Assembly: GCA_905250075.1 (NCBI GenBank)
Contig: CAJNOP010000143.1
Span: 1-64,000, forward strand
DNA from: Rotaria sp. Silwood1
Lineage: Eukaryota > Rotifera > Eurotatoria > Philodinida > Philodinidae
Direction of reading: 5' to 3'
Length of the DNA: 64,000 bases
The notes below the pieces were generated by a model. It saw only the letters and a program-made list of their open reading frames with translations, ran no database searches and was not told the origin of the DNA. The position numbers were made by a program, and so were the translations under genes. Of this stretch, positions 11,670-23,476 are shown piece by piece. Positions within the stretch are counted from its first letter, which is position 1, and each line of letters opens with the position of its first letter.

Positions 11670-12811
11670 ATGAGCAGTTCAGCTTTACGAGATATTATTC
11701 CATGTAATGATGATGATGTGTCTATAAAGGTAAAGTTTGAATACTATTTATTAACAAAAAAAAATAGTTTATCTAATATGAAGATCAAGGAAAAGCAACG
11801 CTCTTCCAAAAGTTTGTGGTCATGATATCACATACTATGGATGTAAATTTTCAAATATAGATGTTTGTTGTCTCTATTCCTTGAAAAGAAAAAAAATTTT
11901 CAATAAAAAAGCACTATTAACAAATATATAATTCATTTAATATTGTATAGAAAGCTCGACAAAAACGATTCTCAAATATATGTAAAATTCTTATATTCGT
12001 ATTTCTTTTGGGATTTATTGCGATTGGTATCGTTGCATTAGCATTGATTCTTGGATGTAAGTTTAAAGAACAATTACTGAAAAAAAAAATACTTTTAAAA
12101 TATGTATTTAGATTCTAGCAAATCGTTTATATATCTTATTATGCAATCTTCTGAAGCAAATGTATCAACATTATCAAATCTAACTCGTACTTTAACATTT
12201 CATCAAGAAAGTGTGTATACAAATTTTCTTTATTCTTCATGAATTTTCTACTATAATAGATTTAACTGAAATATCCAATGAACAAGAATTGAAAAAAATA
12301 ACTATTATACCGATTAATAATAATCAAGAAATTCATATACCATCAATAGTGAAAACAAAACAAGAAAATCAATATATATCAACAAATACACAATCGATGA
12401 AATCTTATCAATCATTGAATACAATAGTTGACGAACAATCGACTTTTCCAACTATTCAAGTAACAATGTCTAATCGACAATCAACCATTCAATCATCTGT
12501 AACAATAAATAATAAAGAATATGTTGAAGCATCCGAAGAAAATAAAATAACGACTATTGATACTCTTACTTCGACATTTCTAATGCCTAAAAGTACACTA
12601 TTATGTTTTGTTTTTGCTGATTCTTTGATTTGACTTGTTCTTTTTTTTTTTTTTAGTGCAAGATCATGAAATGGCAACCTCCGAAGCGATTCCATTAACT
12701 ACTAGTATTGATTTACAATTAGCAACAAATCAAAATAAGAAAACAATGGTATCAAAAAAACATAAAAAAGTTAATGACGATGATGTAATTGATGATTTGT
12801 TACTTATATAA
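11670..12811 (+). CDS. Small single-pass membrane protein with Ser/Thr/Asn-rich tail
   Basis: Not recognised. Five exons (11670-11729, 11951-12056, 12112-12210, 12260-12592, 12657-12811) with consistent phases encode 250 residues. A 30-residue N-terminus (MSSSALRDII...) rich in acidic then basic residues precedes one membrane helix at about residues 30-54 (ILIFVFLLGFIAIGIVALALILG). No cleavable signal peptide is seen, so a type II orientation with a cytoplasmic N-terminus is likely. The remaining 195 residues are rich in Ser, Thr, Asn, Gln and Ile, have N-glycosylation sequons (NVS, NLT, NLT) and end in KKHKKVNDDDVIDDLLLI. No Cys occurs in the ectodomain and no domain is visible. Probably a surface glycoprotein; function unknown. 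Poly(A) signal-like AATAAAAAT follows at about 12833. Confidence 0.7.
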
Positions 12812-15501
12812 TCGATAATAACTGTTAATTTCAAATAAAAATACCCTGGTAGATTTTGAATATTGATTTTATCAAATAAATTTAAAAAAAAAAAATCTTT
12901 TGAATTTTGATATTTTTAATCAAAATAAAAGTTAAAATACAACTTTATTTAATCAAAATCTTATTTTTAATTTATAATTTATCTTCTACTATCAAATATG
13001 ATATTTACGAAAAAATATGTTAGATAAAATATGAGAAATGTCAAGAATCTTATTTTCAAGGAGAAATCGTGACATGAAGCAAAAAGAAAAGACGTGCTTT
13101 AATGAAAGAATATATATTCCATGGATTGATGAAAAGACATGAAATTGTGTATTCAGATTAGCATCTTATTCGATTTTAGACTCTATCAGAAATTCGATAC
13201 ACTATTTATTTAATCTAAATTAGAAAAAAAAAAGATATCTATGATTTGATAATAACATAGTGCAAGGTAGAGCTAAACTCACCTGGCAGTGTTTAATATA
13301 AACAATATAGAAAGTTGCACCTTTTGTCGTTCGATAGAAGATGTTCTATTACATGTTACCATGTATATTCGAACGAAATCGGTTTTCCACTCATTTGTTT
13401 TTCAGTGGGTTTTAGAAAAATATCTACAGTTCGATGAAGATGATAAAGAAGTTTGATTCTAAGACGTGCACTAGATCCATACACAAACTCGGCATATTTT
13501 GGTCATTCGTGTAAGGACATCTACTCCATGTATTTTGACCAAATAACTCAGTTTCAAGCTGTACATAAGGTATGATAGCCTCAAATGTAATTAGAAAGAT
13601 CATTCAGCCTTTTATTTGCTATAACGCAAAGTATTAGTTTGTTCAATCCCGGCTGCTTGCAGTGTATTTTCGTCTTTAACTTCCCTATTCTGATTTATAG
13701 GATTCTATAAGTCAACAATGCGATTTTAGCTATGAGTTACAGCCAGTTAGATCCAAAAAGTTTCGGACTCAAAGTCGGCCGAGTCGTACTTTGATACTCT
13801 CAATGAAATTTTTAGTTTTTCTTTTATATATGGCGACTGCTGCATTCTAGACATTTTTCAGACAAATAGAGCCCATCGATCCCGAAATTCTCGAATTGAA
13901 ATCCAAATCATTATGCATTTTTCTTATAAAAAAAAAAAAGAAAAACCAGATTTTCAAAAACGTTCAAAACTAAAAACCATCTCAGATCTGGAACTGGTTT
14001 AACAAACCGGTACTGGATCGAAAAGTTTGGAAAAATCTCTTTGTTGAACCCAGTTTTTGGCCATAAAAACTAAGATGTCATATGTTTTTTCTATCAAAAT
14101 GCATAAAAAAGTGCTCGAAACATATTTAATTTCAAGCATTTATTCTGATTTTCTTTTGGAAAAGATTCATTATAATGAATGTCTTTTACAAGCGCTCGTA
14201 AACTATTTCATATATGGAGCCTTGTTTTCTTTTTTTCTAGAAATCATTTTTTTCAAAACTTGTTCAAATAACCGATATTGTCCACTCATGCATAAAATCA
14301 TGAAGTAACACAGCTTCTTTTAAGCGGCAAAAAAGGTGTGCCTCTCTTTTTTATTCATATCAAAAGTGATAAGCAATAAAAAAAAATTGTCAGGTGACTT
14401 TTGCACGTCACTCAGTGCTTTCTGTATTGAATGATGTTTATTGCATCACTGTGTATATTGAATTTTTGATTTTCTCTTTATATTTTTAGAATATTATTGT
14501 TTACAAATATGATGTGTAATATTAAAAAAAACAGCAACAACATAGATTTATGTTTTGTATAGCTTTGTGAATGACTTACGCGTTTATGTGTACGTAAGAA
14601 GAAGATATAAAGTATGATATTAAGATAAAAACTATCAGATAGAATGTTAAACACAAGATAATCTCAGTGAAAACATTCTGAAATGTTTGTGGTAGATATT
14701 TCATAAATATGCCCTTACTCGTTGTTTTATCTTCCAAGCATTCATTCGTTTTGTTTTATTTTTGTTCCATCGATAACAGTCACTGGTTAACAAGTGTAAA
14801 AAAAAGAATATCACACAGTTCTCCGGTATTCTTCATACGTATAAGCAAATTTTTCATAGTGTGACTGATGATAGCACGCGACTAGTTGTGTTTTATGTTA
14901 AATATTATAAAAATAATAATATAAATGTGTTGATAACGACCAGTAAGAGTTAGTATTAACATAAGAAGTTTAGATTCTGATAAGCGAAAATATTCTTTTT
15001 TTCGTTCATTTATGTAGTTTCTGATGAATAAATATTAATTAAAAAAGAATCAAATCTGATTATAGATAATCAACTTTGTTTTTATATAGAATTTATTAAC
15101 GCATGTAATTTTGTTTTGGTATTTTTTTTTTATCTCAATAAATATCGTATAGGACAAAAAAAAAACATATGCATTTTTTCTTATTACTGTAATACATGGT
15201 CTTATGATAAAAAGTGAATATCAACGAAAAGAATGGTATCAAAATGTTTCATACATTTGTTGTGTTTTTTTTTTCGCATTCTTACTGACAACTAATCATG
15301 CTTATCTTGTCTTATAAACAGAATTTCGGCGCTTATTGCACAAGAGAATCAATGATAAACAAATGTCTAAATTTTCTAATCTCATTATTCACTGTCGATT
15401 AAATGAATAGGTTACGAATTATTCGGATATAATTTTGATTTATTTAGTTTTTTAGGTGTTCGATAATAGTATTTATTAATTCTTTTTTTAAAAGAAACAA
15501 T
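12812..15501. other. Intergenic, no gene seen
   Basis: 2.7 kb between two plus-strand genes. The middle (about 13.28-14.05 kb) is less A/T-monotonous and may be a decayed insertion, including a small palindromic patch around AACTGGTTTAACAAACCGGT near 13990. No recognisable protein similarity in any frame. A pyrimidine run with an acceptor-like TTTTTTAG about 50 bp upstream of the SLC16-type start codon could be a 5' UTR intron end or a trans-splice acceptor. Confidence 0.45.
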
Positions 15502-17821
15502 ATGCCAACTAAAGATACATTCAAAGAGAAAAATTTTGAAGAAAACAAACAGATTATTGATGAAGAATATGAATATGTTACAATACCGCCTGATGGAGGT
15601 TACGGTTGGATTATTGCTTTAGCTGCAATGGTACTACTATATTTATATTTATTATTAATATTAAGTTTATTTTATTTATCAATTTAGTTTTGTAATCTTG
15701 TTTGTGATGGTACATTATTTGCTTTTGGTACTATGAAAAATCATCTGCAAAAACATTTCCAATGTAGTGATATGCTTATTCTTATGGTTGGATCTGTTCC
15801 TTGTGGTGTTTATTTATTAGTTGGTATGTTTGATTTATAATAAATAAATATATAAATATATATATCTGATGATATTTTCTTTAAAAGGTCCAATAGTATC
15901 AGGTCTAGCTAATAGATATGGTTGTCGACCAATTATTATTATTGGAAGTATTGGTGCAGCAGCTTGTATGAGTTTATCAACTCTATCACCAAATGTTTCT
16001 GCAATGATAATTATTTATGGCGTATTTGGTGGTATATTTTTTGGCATGGTTTATCTTCCGTTCGTAGAATTATTTATTTCTATAGAAAATATCTACGAAA
16101 CATTTCTTTGATACATTTAGATCAGTTGTAATGGTGTCATTTTATTTTGATAAAAAACGAGCTATTGCCAATGGTATAATGTCTATTATTCAATGATGCA
16201 TTATTAATTATGTATTATTTTTTTTATAGGATTAGTAACAGCTGGTACTGGTATTGGTGCTTTATCATTTGGTCCATTAGCTAATTATTTAATGGGAAAA
16301 TTAGGTTGGGAACGTGGTCTACTGATATTTGCTGGTATAATGTTAACATGTATTCTATTTGGAGCCATAATGAAACCATTGAAACCACAAAGAGTACCTA
16401 TTGAACGAAGTGAAACACAGTTACAGTAAGGGCTAAAGAATTTTATCTGTTATTCTTTAATTTTTTTTTAATATAGAAATTTAATAAAAATCAAACCTGA
16501 TCGTTTAACACCATCATCGGCATATGAAGCAACTTCAAGTAGTTCGAATCTGGTATATAGAAATATTGATTTATCCATAGAATATTCATAATAATAAAGT
16601 TTTCATTTTTGTAGCCATTTATGTCAGTCCATGATAGTGCAACACATAGGAATAGTTCAACTGGTGTACCTAATTTTGATGTTTCTGGTGCTTTAAAATT
16701 AGGTGTACCATCTTCATATGCTCGTGCTCGTACAATATCAACATCGAGTCGAGCATCATCGAATATTAGTGCTAGCCATCGTTTTGGTGTTCTTAATCCA
16801 GAGAATGCAGGTCGACCATTATATAAAAAAGATGCATTATTTACTGGATCAAAACAACAACTTCATACATCACATGTATCATTACATAGTAATCCATATA
16901 TGTCATCAGTGGCAAATATTCCTGCAGGAACAAATGAAATAAAAAAAAAACAATCAGCAACACAAGCATTTGCTGATATTCTTTCAGCAATGACTGATTT
17001 TTCAATATTAAGAAATAAACAAATGTTATTAATTTGTATTGGAAATATATTTTCTATGCTTGGATATTATTTACCAATAATGTGTCTTGTTTCATTTGCA
17101 ATTGAAGATCTTAAAGTTGATCAAACACGAGCTTCATTTTTATTAACAGTATTTGGTAAACATTAAAAAAATTACATATGTACAAATAATTAAATGATAA
17201 AATATTGTTTATTGTAGGTTTTTTCAATACATTAGGACGATTTTCTGGTGGACTCATTACTATGATTCCTCATTTGAGTGCATTACGTGTTCATAATGTA
17301 CTTTTATATACAGCAGGTGTTTTAACTGTTTTAGCTGCTTATGCATATAATTTTACAACTTGTGCAATCTATGCTGGTTTATGTGGTTTTGCCATTGGTA
17401 TGAAAATATATGTCAAATCAATATAAATAATTTTTAACAATTTTCTTTTTTTTTTTTAGCACCTCATATGTCACTTTTACCAAGTATAGTATGTGATTGT
17501 GTTGGTCTTGATCGATATACAACAGCTTTTGGTATTCTATTTCTTTTTCGAGGTTTTACATCAATAATTGGACCACCTGCAGCAGGTTAAAATTAAAAAC
17601 AAAGCAAAAATAAAATTCTTTTATAATATACATATTTATTTATTTCATAAATAGGTTTTCTTAAAGATCGCACTAAAAAATATGATTTAGCATTTGTTGT
17701 TGGTGGTGCAATGATCATAATTGCAGCTTTCTTTCATATTGCTTTATCATGTGTTGAACCCGAACGTTTACAAGAAGAAGAAGAAGAAGAACAACAACAA
17801 CAACACGAAGAAATTGTTTAA
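15502..17821 (+). CDS. Monocarboxylate transporter-like MFS protein (SLC16 family)
   Basis: Ten exons (15502-15630, 15688-15823, 15888-16059, 16121-16173, 16230-16425, 16477-16552, 16615-17155, 17218-17397, 17460-17585, 17655-17821) give 591 residues. The family signature PDGGYGW sits at residues 30-36 before TM1, and the TM4-5 region reads YLPSVVMVSFYFDKKRAIANG, very close to the family. Twelve membrane segments fit: six, then a Ser-rich cytoplasmic loop of roughly 150 residues (about 220-375), then six (GRFSGG, GFAIGAPHMSLLP, GPPAAG). The tail is a run of Glu, then Gln. SLC16 members carry lactate, pyruvate, ketone bodies, aromatic amino acids, thyroid hormone or creatine across the plasma membrane; the subfamily and substrate cannot be told here. 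The exon 3 donor (GTTCGT at 16060) was chosen because it alone keeps phase and restores the conserved segment. Confidence 0.9.
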
Positions 17822-18057
17822 TATTTTATTTTTCATTTATCAATTCAACATTTTCTCTTGTGTTTTTTTTAATGAATAGTTCTAAAATATTGTGCAATTT
17901 TTTTTTTGTTTAGTAATATTAGTTCTTTGCATGTTCTGTTTTTTTTTTTTTGTTCTGTGATATTTGGTTATTTCTAAATTCCATTTATATAAAATGCTTA
18001 TAATACTCAGGTTATAAGGAAATAAAACAAAAAATGAATCCATTCGTAGAATTAATA

Positions 18058-20639
18058 TTATATTTGTTTATCATCATATGAAGATTTAAATTGCATTGAA
18101 TTTGAATTAGTAAATATTGCACTTGATGCTTCATTAACATCAGTTACTGCTAAATGATCGGAATTTTTTCGATGAAATATTTTATTATGTATATTTGTAC
18201 TACGTAATTGTGTTTCAATATTTGATTCATTTAATGATGTTCTTGGACGAGTTTTACTTAATAATTTTCTAACTAAATATGATCGACGATTAAAACAATG
18301 AGTAAATAATTTTAAAAATTCACGACGAAAATCTTGTCCATTTAATGTATATAAAATAAAATTCATTGAATGTTTTGTATACCATAATGCTTCACATATA
18401 TCAACAAGTGATTGCATATGTGTTGGTTGACGAACATTTTTTTCTGAATTTGAATTATCTTTACTATCATTTAAAATACGTCCAGAATAAATTATTTTAT
18501 TAACACATATAAATATAACTGATGGACATGTTAAACCAATAAATGCTAATGTAACTGATAAAAGCATTATTGTTAAACGTTGATGTCGACGATGTGAACG
18601 TTTACGATGTTGACGCATTTGACGATTGTTACGCATTGTAAATGTTATAATACCAATATTGGTACAACAAAGAAGTATAAGTGGAATAGCAGCAACAAGT
18701 AATACATCAAATATTGGTATATATGTACGAAAAAAACGTTCATATTGAGGAGCTGGTATACATACAAATATAGATGTAGGTTTATAACGAAGTAAATCTG
18801 TTGAAGGATAAATTGTATGATTTATATTATGTGATGTTTCATTTGATTGAAATAATAATCGAAATAAGAGACGTCGATGATCATGCATACCAGGTTTTCC
18901 TAATACAAATGATCGACCTTAAAAAGAAAAACAAAAAAAAACTTTTTTTTTTTGTTTCAAATTAAATATTCGAATATTTTCAATGTATATGAAATAAAAT
19001 GATTTGTTTTATTCATTTTCTTTATTTGTAAACAATCAGTCAAGATATTCTGAATTCTAAATCAGATAAAATCTATTGAAAAAAATAAGATTACTACTGT
19101 AGTTTATACAACTCATTGACACTTCTATTTACTATAATTTACTCAATCATTTTATTTCTTATATTCATAATTTAAGTTCATTCAATAAAAAGAATCTGAA
19201 TATTAAGGAAGTTCAATCATTGATCATATTCTATTAATCATCATTCATATGTATTTTCTTTTTATTTAAAAAGTTGAAAACAAATAACTTTTCAATCAAT
19301 CATTTTATATGAGATTTGACATAGAATATTAAAGTTAGTAAATGAAAAACATGAACATTAAATTATATTATGTTGTTTTCTATGTTTCTTCTTTATTACT
19401 AATAGCAGCTTAATTGCTTATTTGTCATGTCTAGTAATAATCAATGAGACTTGTGCATTAGTTCTATCAAACTTCCACTTCAATGTACTTATCTCATATG
19501 ACATATGGTAACACAGTTTTTTTTCCACATGAATAAATGCTTTCGGCACTTCTTTAACACATACATCGGATGTTTTTTCTTTAATTACTATTAATATAAT
19601 ATAAATTATGAGAATTTACAAAGAAAATTTTTTTTATATAAATTAATTTTAAGTAAAATAACCTTAAACTTAAGTACAAATAATAAATACATTATTAATT
19701 ATTATATACAGTGCTAAAATATTTTAATAATATATTCAATTTTCAAGCTATCTTTTTACCGATAGAAATTTGATCTTGATTAACATCTTATTGTATAGCA
19801 ATAATAACTATTACAAGAGTTGCTTGATAGATGATGTTCGAGTACAAAATAGCTTTTCGCAAGTTTATGATAGTATTAATATGCACGTAAAATTATACAG
19901 AAAATCGAAACATACGACTTTATTCCTTAGAGTATTCACTTGTCCTCAATTACTGCGTGTTCTGAATTTTTTCAAATAGCAAAAAAACAACAAGCGTCAA
20001 TAACTTTTTTATCAGGCGAATAAGACACTCTAAACTAGCATGATGAATATGAATTTTATAATGAATATCGTTAGCAAAAAAAGCTTTGTCTATCTCTTGT
20101 AGTAATAAAACTAGAGTGATTTTCTTACCAAGTATAAAGAAATAATAAATATTGCATAATACAACAATAGCAACCAGTATACTTGTTGAACATAAAACCC
20201 GATTAAATGCTGAACTATGTCGTCGATAACGACTAGTTACAATAAAATATCGATCAAAACTCACAATAACCAATATCCATGAACCCATGTGTGCAAGTGC
20301 TGATGAAAAAAATGTTAATATACGACATATCCATTTTGATGTATTAAATATTGTTGTATCACGAAATAATCTATAAACATGTTTACTTGAACGCATTACA
20401 ATAAATAAAATATCAATAACAGCTAATACAGCTAAATATTGACATGTTGAATTTTTACAAAATTTTTTACTTAATAAAACACGTAAACATAATGTATTAC
20501 CAATAGTACCCCATATAAGTAAAGATGGATAAAATATTCGAACAAGAAAAAATCGTAAATCAAATACAAATGACATTGGTTGATGTTGATTTATAACATC
20601 ATGATGAAATTCCAAACTGTCTATTGTTGTGTTATTCAT
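18058..20639 (-). CDS. Class A (rhodopsin-like) G protein-coupled receptor, peptide-receptor type
   Basis: Two exons (20129-20639 and 18058-18917) separated by a 1.2-kb intron encode 456 residues. Seen in order: a short N-terminus with an N-glycosylation sequon near residue 2-3; TM1 with GN (GTIGNTLCLRVLL); TM2 with a D (LAVLAVIDILFIV); TM3 with the disulfide Cys (WICRIL) and DRY at 129-131; a long second extracellular loop with the partner Cys (FVCIPAPQY); basic third loop; TM6 (LAFIGLTCPSVIF); TM7 ending NFILY where NPxxY is usual; then a long Ser/Thr-rich tail. The layout fits invertebrate neuropeptide receptors, but the ligand cannot be named. The intron after TM4 holds nothing recognisable. 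About 13 kb separates it from the ANFW precursor; that neighbourhood may be chance. Confidence 0.88.
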
Positions 20640-23476
20640 TATATTTTATTAAATCATAATTCTAAAGAAAAATAAAATAACATCAAATATTAATAAAATG
20701 AAGATTTATTATTTTTTTTTCTTTTATTCCATATGGAAATCACGCAGAGTTCATCTTATTTAGAGATTGTGCGAATCTAATATATTCTTTTTCTAATTAA
20801 CATGTTTGCTAGTTCATTGATAAGGACATACAAAAGACAAAGATTCGAATATCTACTATGGAGTTTTATCTTTCAATAAAATCAAATGTAAGCAAATAAA
20901 AGGTGTAGCATAGTGGAAAAAGAAAAATTCATAATTAGAAGAATTAAGAAAAATAATTATAAAGAATACAAAAGATGAAGAGAAGACGATTGAACGTTTT
21001 TATAAAATTATTTTACAATGAATGTCGTGTTAACACTGAAATCATGCATGGCTGAAAGTCGAATATTACTCAGTGGGTGTTACAATAAAGGTGACAAGTC
21101 TGAATATCTAATCACTAATTCTTAACTATTTATTTTCATCTTTTCCGGATTAAGTTTTAATAAATGTGTCTAGATTTACAAACTTAAAACCCTGACTTCA
21201 TTAACTATATGAATATATTTAATTCGGCTTTGCTTATTTCATATTTATAGATGCATGCATATTGAATAAGTCTTGATTGGTTTAGGTGAATCGGATTTTC
21301 TGTTTCCATTCAATCTTGGATTTTCCACGCTTATATTAGTAAAAAACAAGATTTTAGTTATGATGCGCCTTAATATCCCAGTAGAATTAATTAAAAAAAC
21401 GAAGGAATTTTTTAAAAGATACTTTCATGATTATTCTTTATCATCTATCTCACGCAAATTTTTCTTATGTCAGATTATTACTTTCAATATTAAAAGTCGG
21501 AATTGATACTTTTCCGATGTTTTTTTTAATAATGATATAAGTGGACCGTTTTATTTCATGATCAAGGTTGGCTTACAAAACCAAACAAAGACAAAACAAA
21601 TAATTGTTATATAGAAGAAGAAAAAACTAATCAATCTAATTGAAATAAATATATTTATTTGAAAATATTTTGCATGACATTTTCAATTTGTATTATATTT
21701 AATTCTTCTAAGAGACAATGCACTTAACTTTGTCTTATTACCATAAAATGTTAAATTAGTAAAAGAAAAAAGTTTCAGATAATACTTACTCATGCAAGCA
21801 TACGATTAGTTTTGATTGTTGATTCTTGTCTTTGTTCGTTCTAGTGAATAGATCTTGTCTTTTTTTCTTTCTACTAGTTTTCGCCTCTTACTAGACTAAC
21901 AAAGCTTCAACACTGATTAAAAGAAGGCAAAAGAGAAATGATGAAAATAAAAGAAGGAAAGTCAGCAAAGATAAAGAGAAAAACAGGAGAGAGAAGAAGA
22001 TACCGAGAGTAGAAAAAGATATGAGACGAAGAATCAAAGCTTGAAGTGACAAGCATATCAAAAGGCGATAATTTTAATTAGTTATCACAACTTAATATTG
22101 ATAAATCTATTTTATAAATATACATTAATTTATCTTGCGAAATTACATTTTAATACTTTTGCATTTTCTTTTTCTTTTTGAATATCACTTCTATAATCAT
22201 AACTATTTTATCAATATTATGCGTATTTATTTGATCATATAAAAATTGAATTTGATACTTATTATATTCATAAATGGCATTGCAAAATGCATTAATATAT
22301 AGATCAATGACAGTAAAATCAATTTGCCGTCTTTAAAGTACTAGTCAGAGAACAAGGCAGGATGATGTTAAGTGACGTTTCCACTTACACTCGTTCATAT
22401 ATAAGTTTACAGACGAATAGAGACGTACGATATAATCGTAGAGCTCGAGTATGTTTGCTTGAACTTGTTTTTTTTCGAGCATCATATATATATATTTTTT
22501 TGTGCTACATTATCTTGTTGCTATTTTATATTATCTCGAAGAATAACTTTTGACTATCATCGATTATTTTCTTTTTTTTATTTTGATATGATATCATTTG
22601 ATGGATTATGTCAAAGAAAGTTGATGGTTACTGGTTTATATATTTAACATTGAATGAAGAAATTTACAAATACGGAAAAAATAGAACTGCCGATTATAAG
22701 AAACAAATCATGATTTTGAGAAATAATTCTTTTACAAACCGTTCCACTATTGCCGAAAGCATTCATCGACATAGCAAAAGAAATGTGTTCGTCATGCATA
22801 TAATGATCAGAATTTTATCGGCTGCAAGAAAAAGAAAGTGCCAACTAACAAATAACCAAGTATTAGAGTACAGAACAATTAGTAACTAAGATGTTGATGA
22901 TACTATTTTTGTCGGTGACAATCATAAACATGCAATGTCATTACATTTTATATTAATATTATACCGACAAGTAAAAATACTATCCCGCGAGGAGAAAAAA
23001 AAGGAAATATACAACCAGCACGACCTAATTTCATAGCTAGAATAAGTGATGAATTGGATTAAAAATTTTTTTTCTCGAGAGAAACTAAGGTAGTCATATT
23101 GACAGCCGACTGATTACATATACACACAATATGCTAATATCAATTGACTTTTTTTTCATCTATGATTCTGTCAGTAATATACATTGTCAATAGAGTCACG
23201 CCAAGGCGCCTACATTTTCTTAATTGAATTAATTGTTTTTTCGTCAAAAACTCACTTAATATTGTGTGACTTTTATTTCAACAACAATTAGTCTTCTTTT
23301 ATTTTTGATAACTATACGATAAAGAAACCAAATAGTAGATTATAACGAAAACAAAAGTTACTATAAGAACAAAAAAAAAAAAAAAGAATAAGATTCATAA
23401 CATAATATGTTTGCTATTGATATATAAATAGTTCAAAAGAATCATCATAAAAAACACAACTGCATATATAAAATAT
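20640..23476. other. Intergenic, no gene seen
   Basis: 2.8 kb between the GPCR start and the 3' end of ERGIC1. Several open frames of 60-93 codons occur but have random-looking composition, no splice partners and no recognisable motif. The GPCR promoter should lie in the left part. Confidence 0.5.

Noticed and set aside
21273..21506. 77-codon plus-strand open frame upstream of ERGIC1
   Set aside because: No start context, neighbours or motif; length expected by chance in this amount of sequence.
22362..22889. Three overlapping plus-strand open frames of 62-93 codons
   Set aside because: Random-looking composition, overlapping in different frames, no splice partners and no family resemblance.
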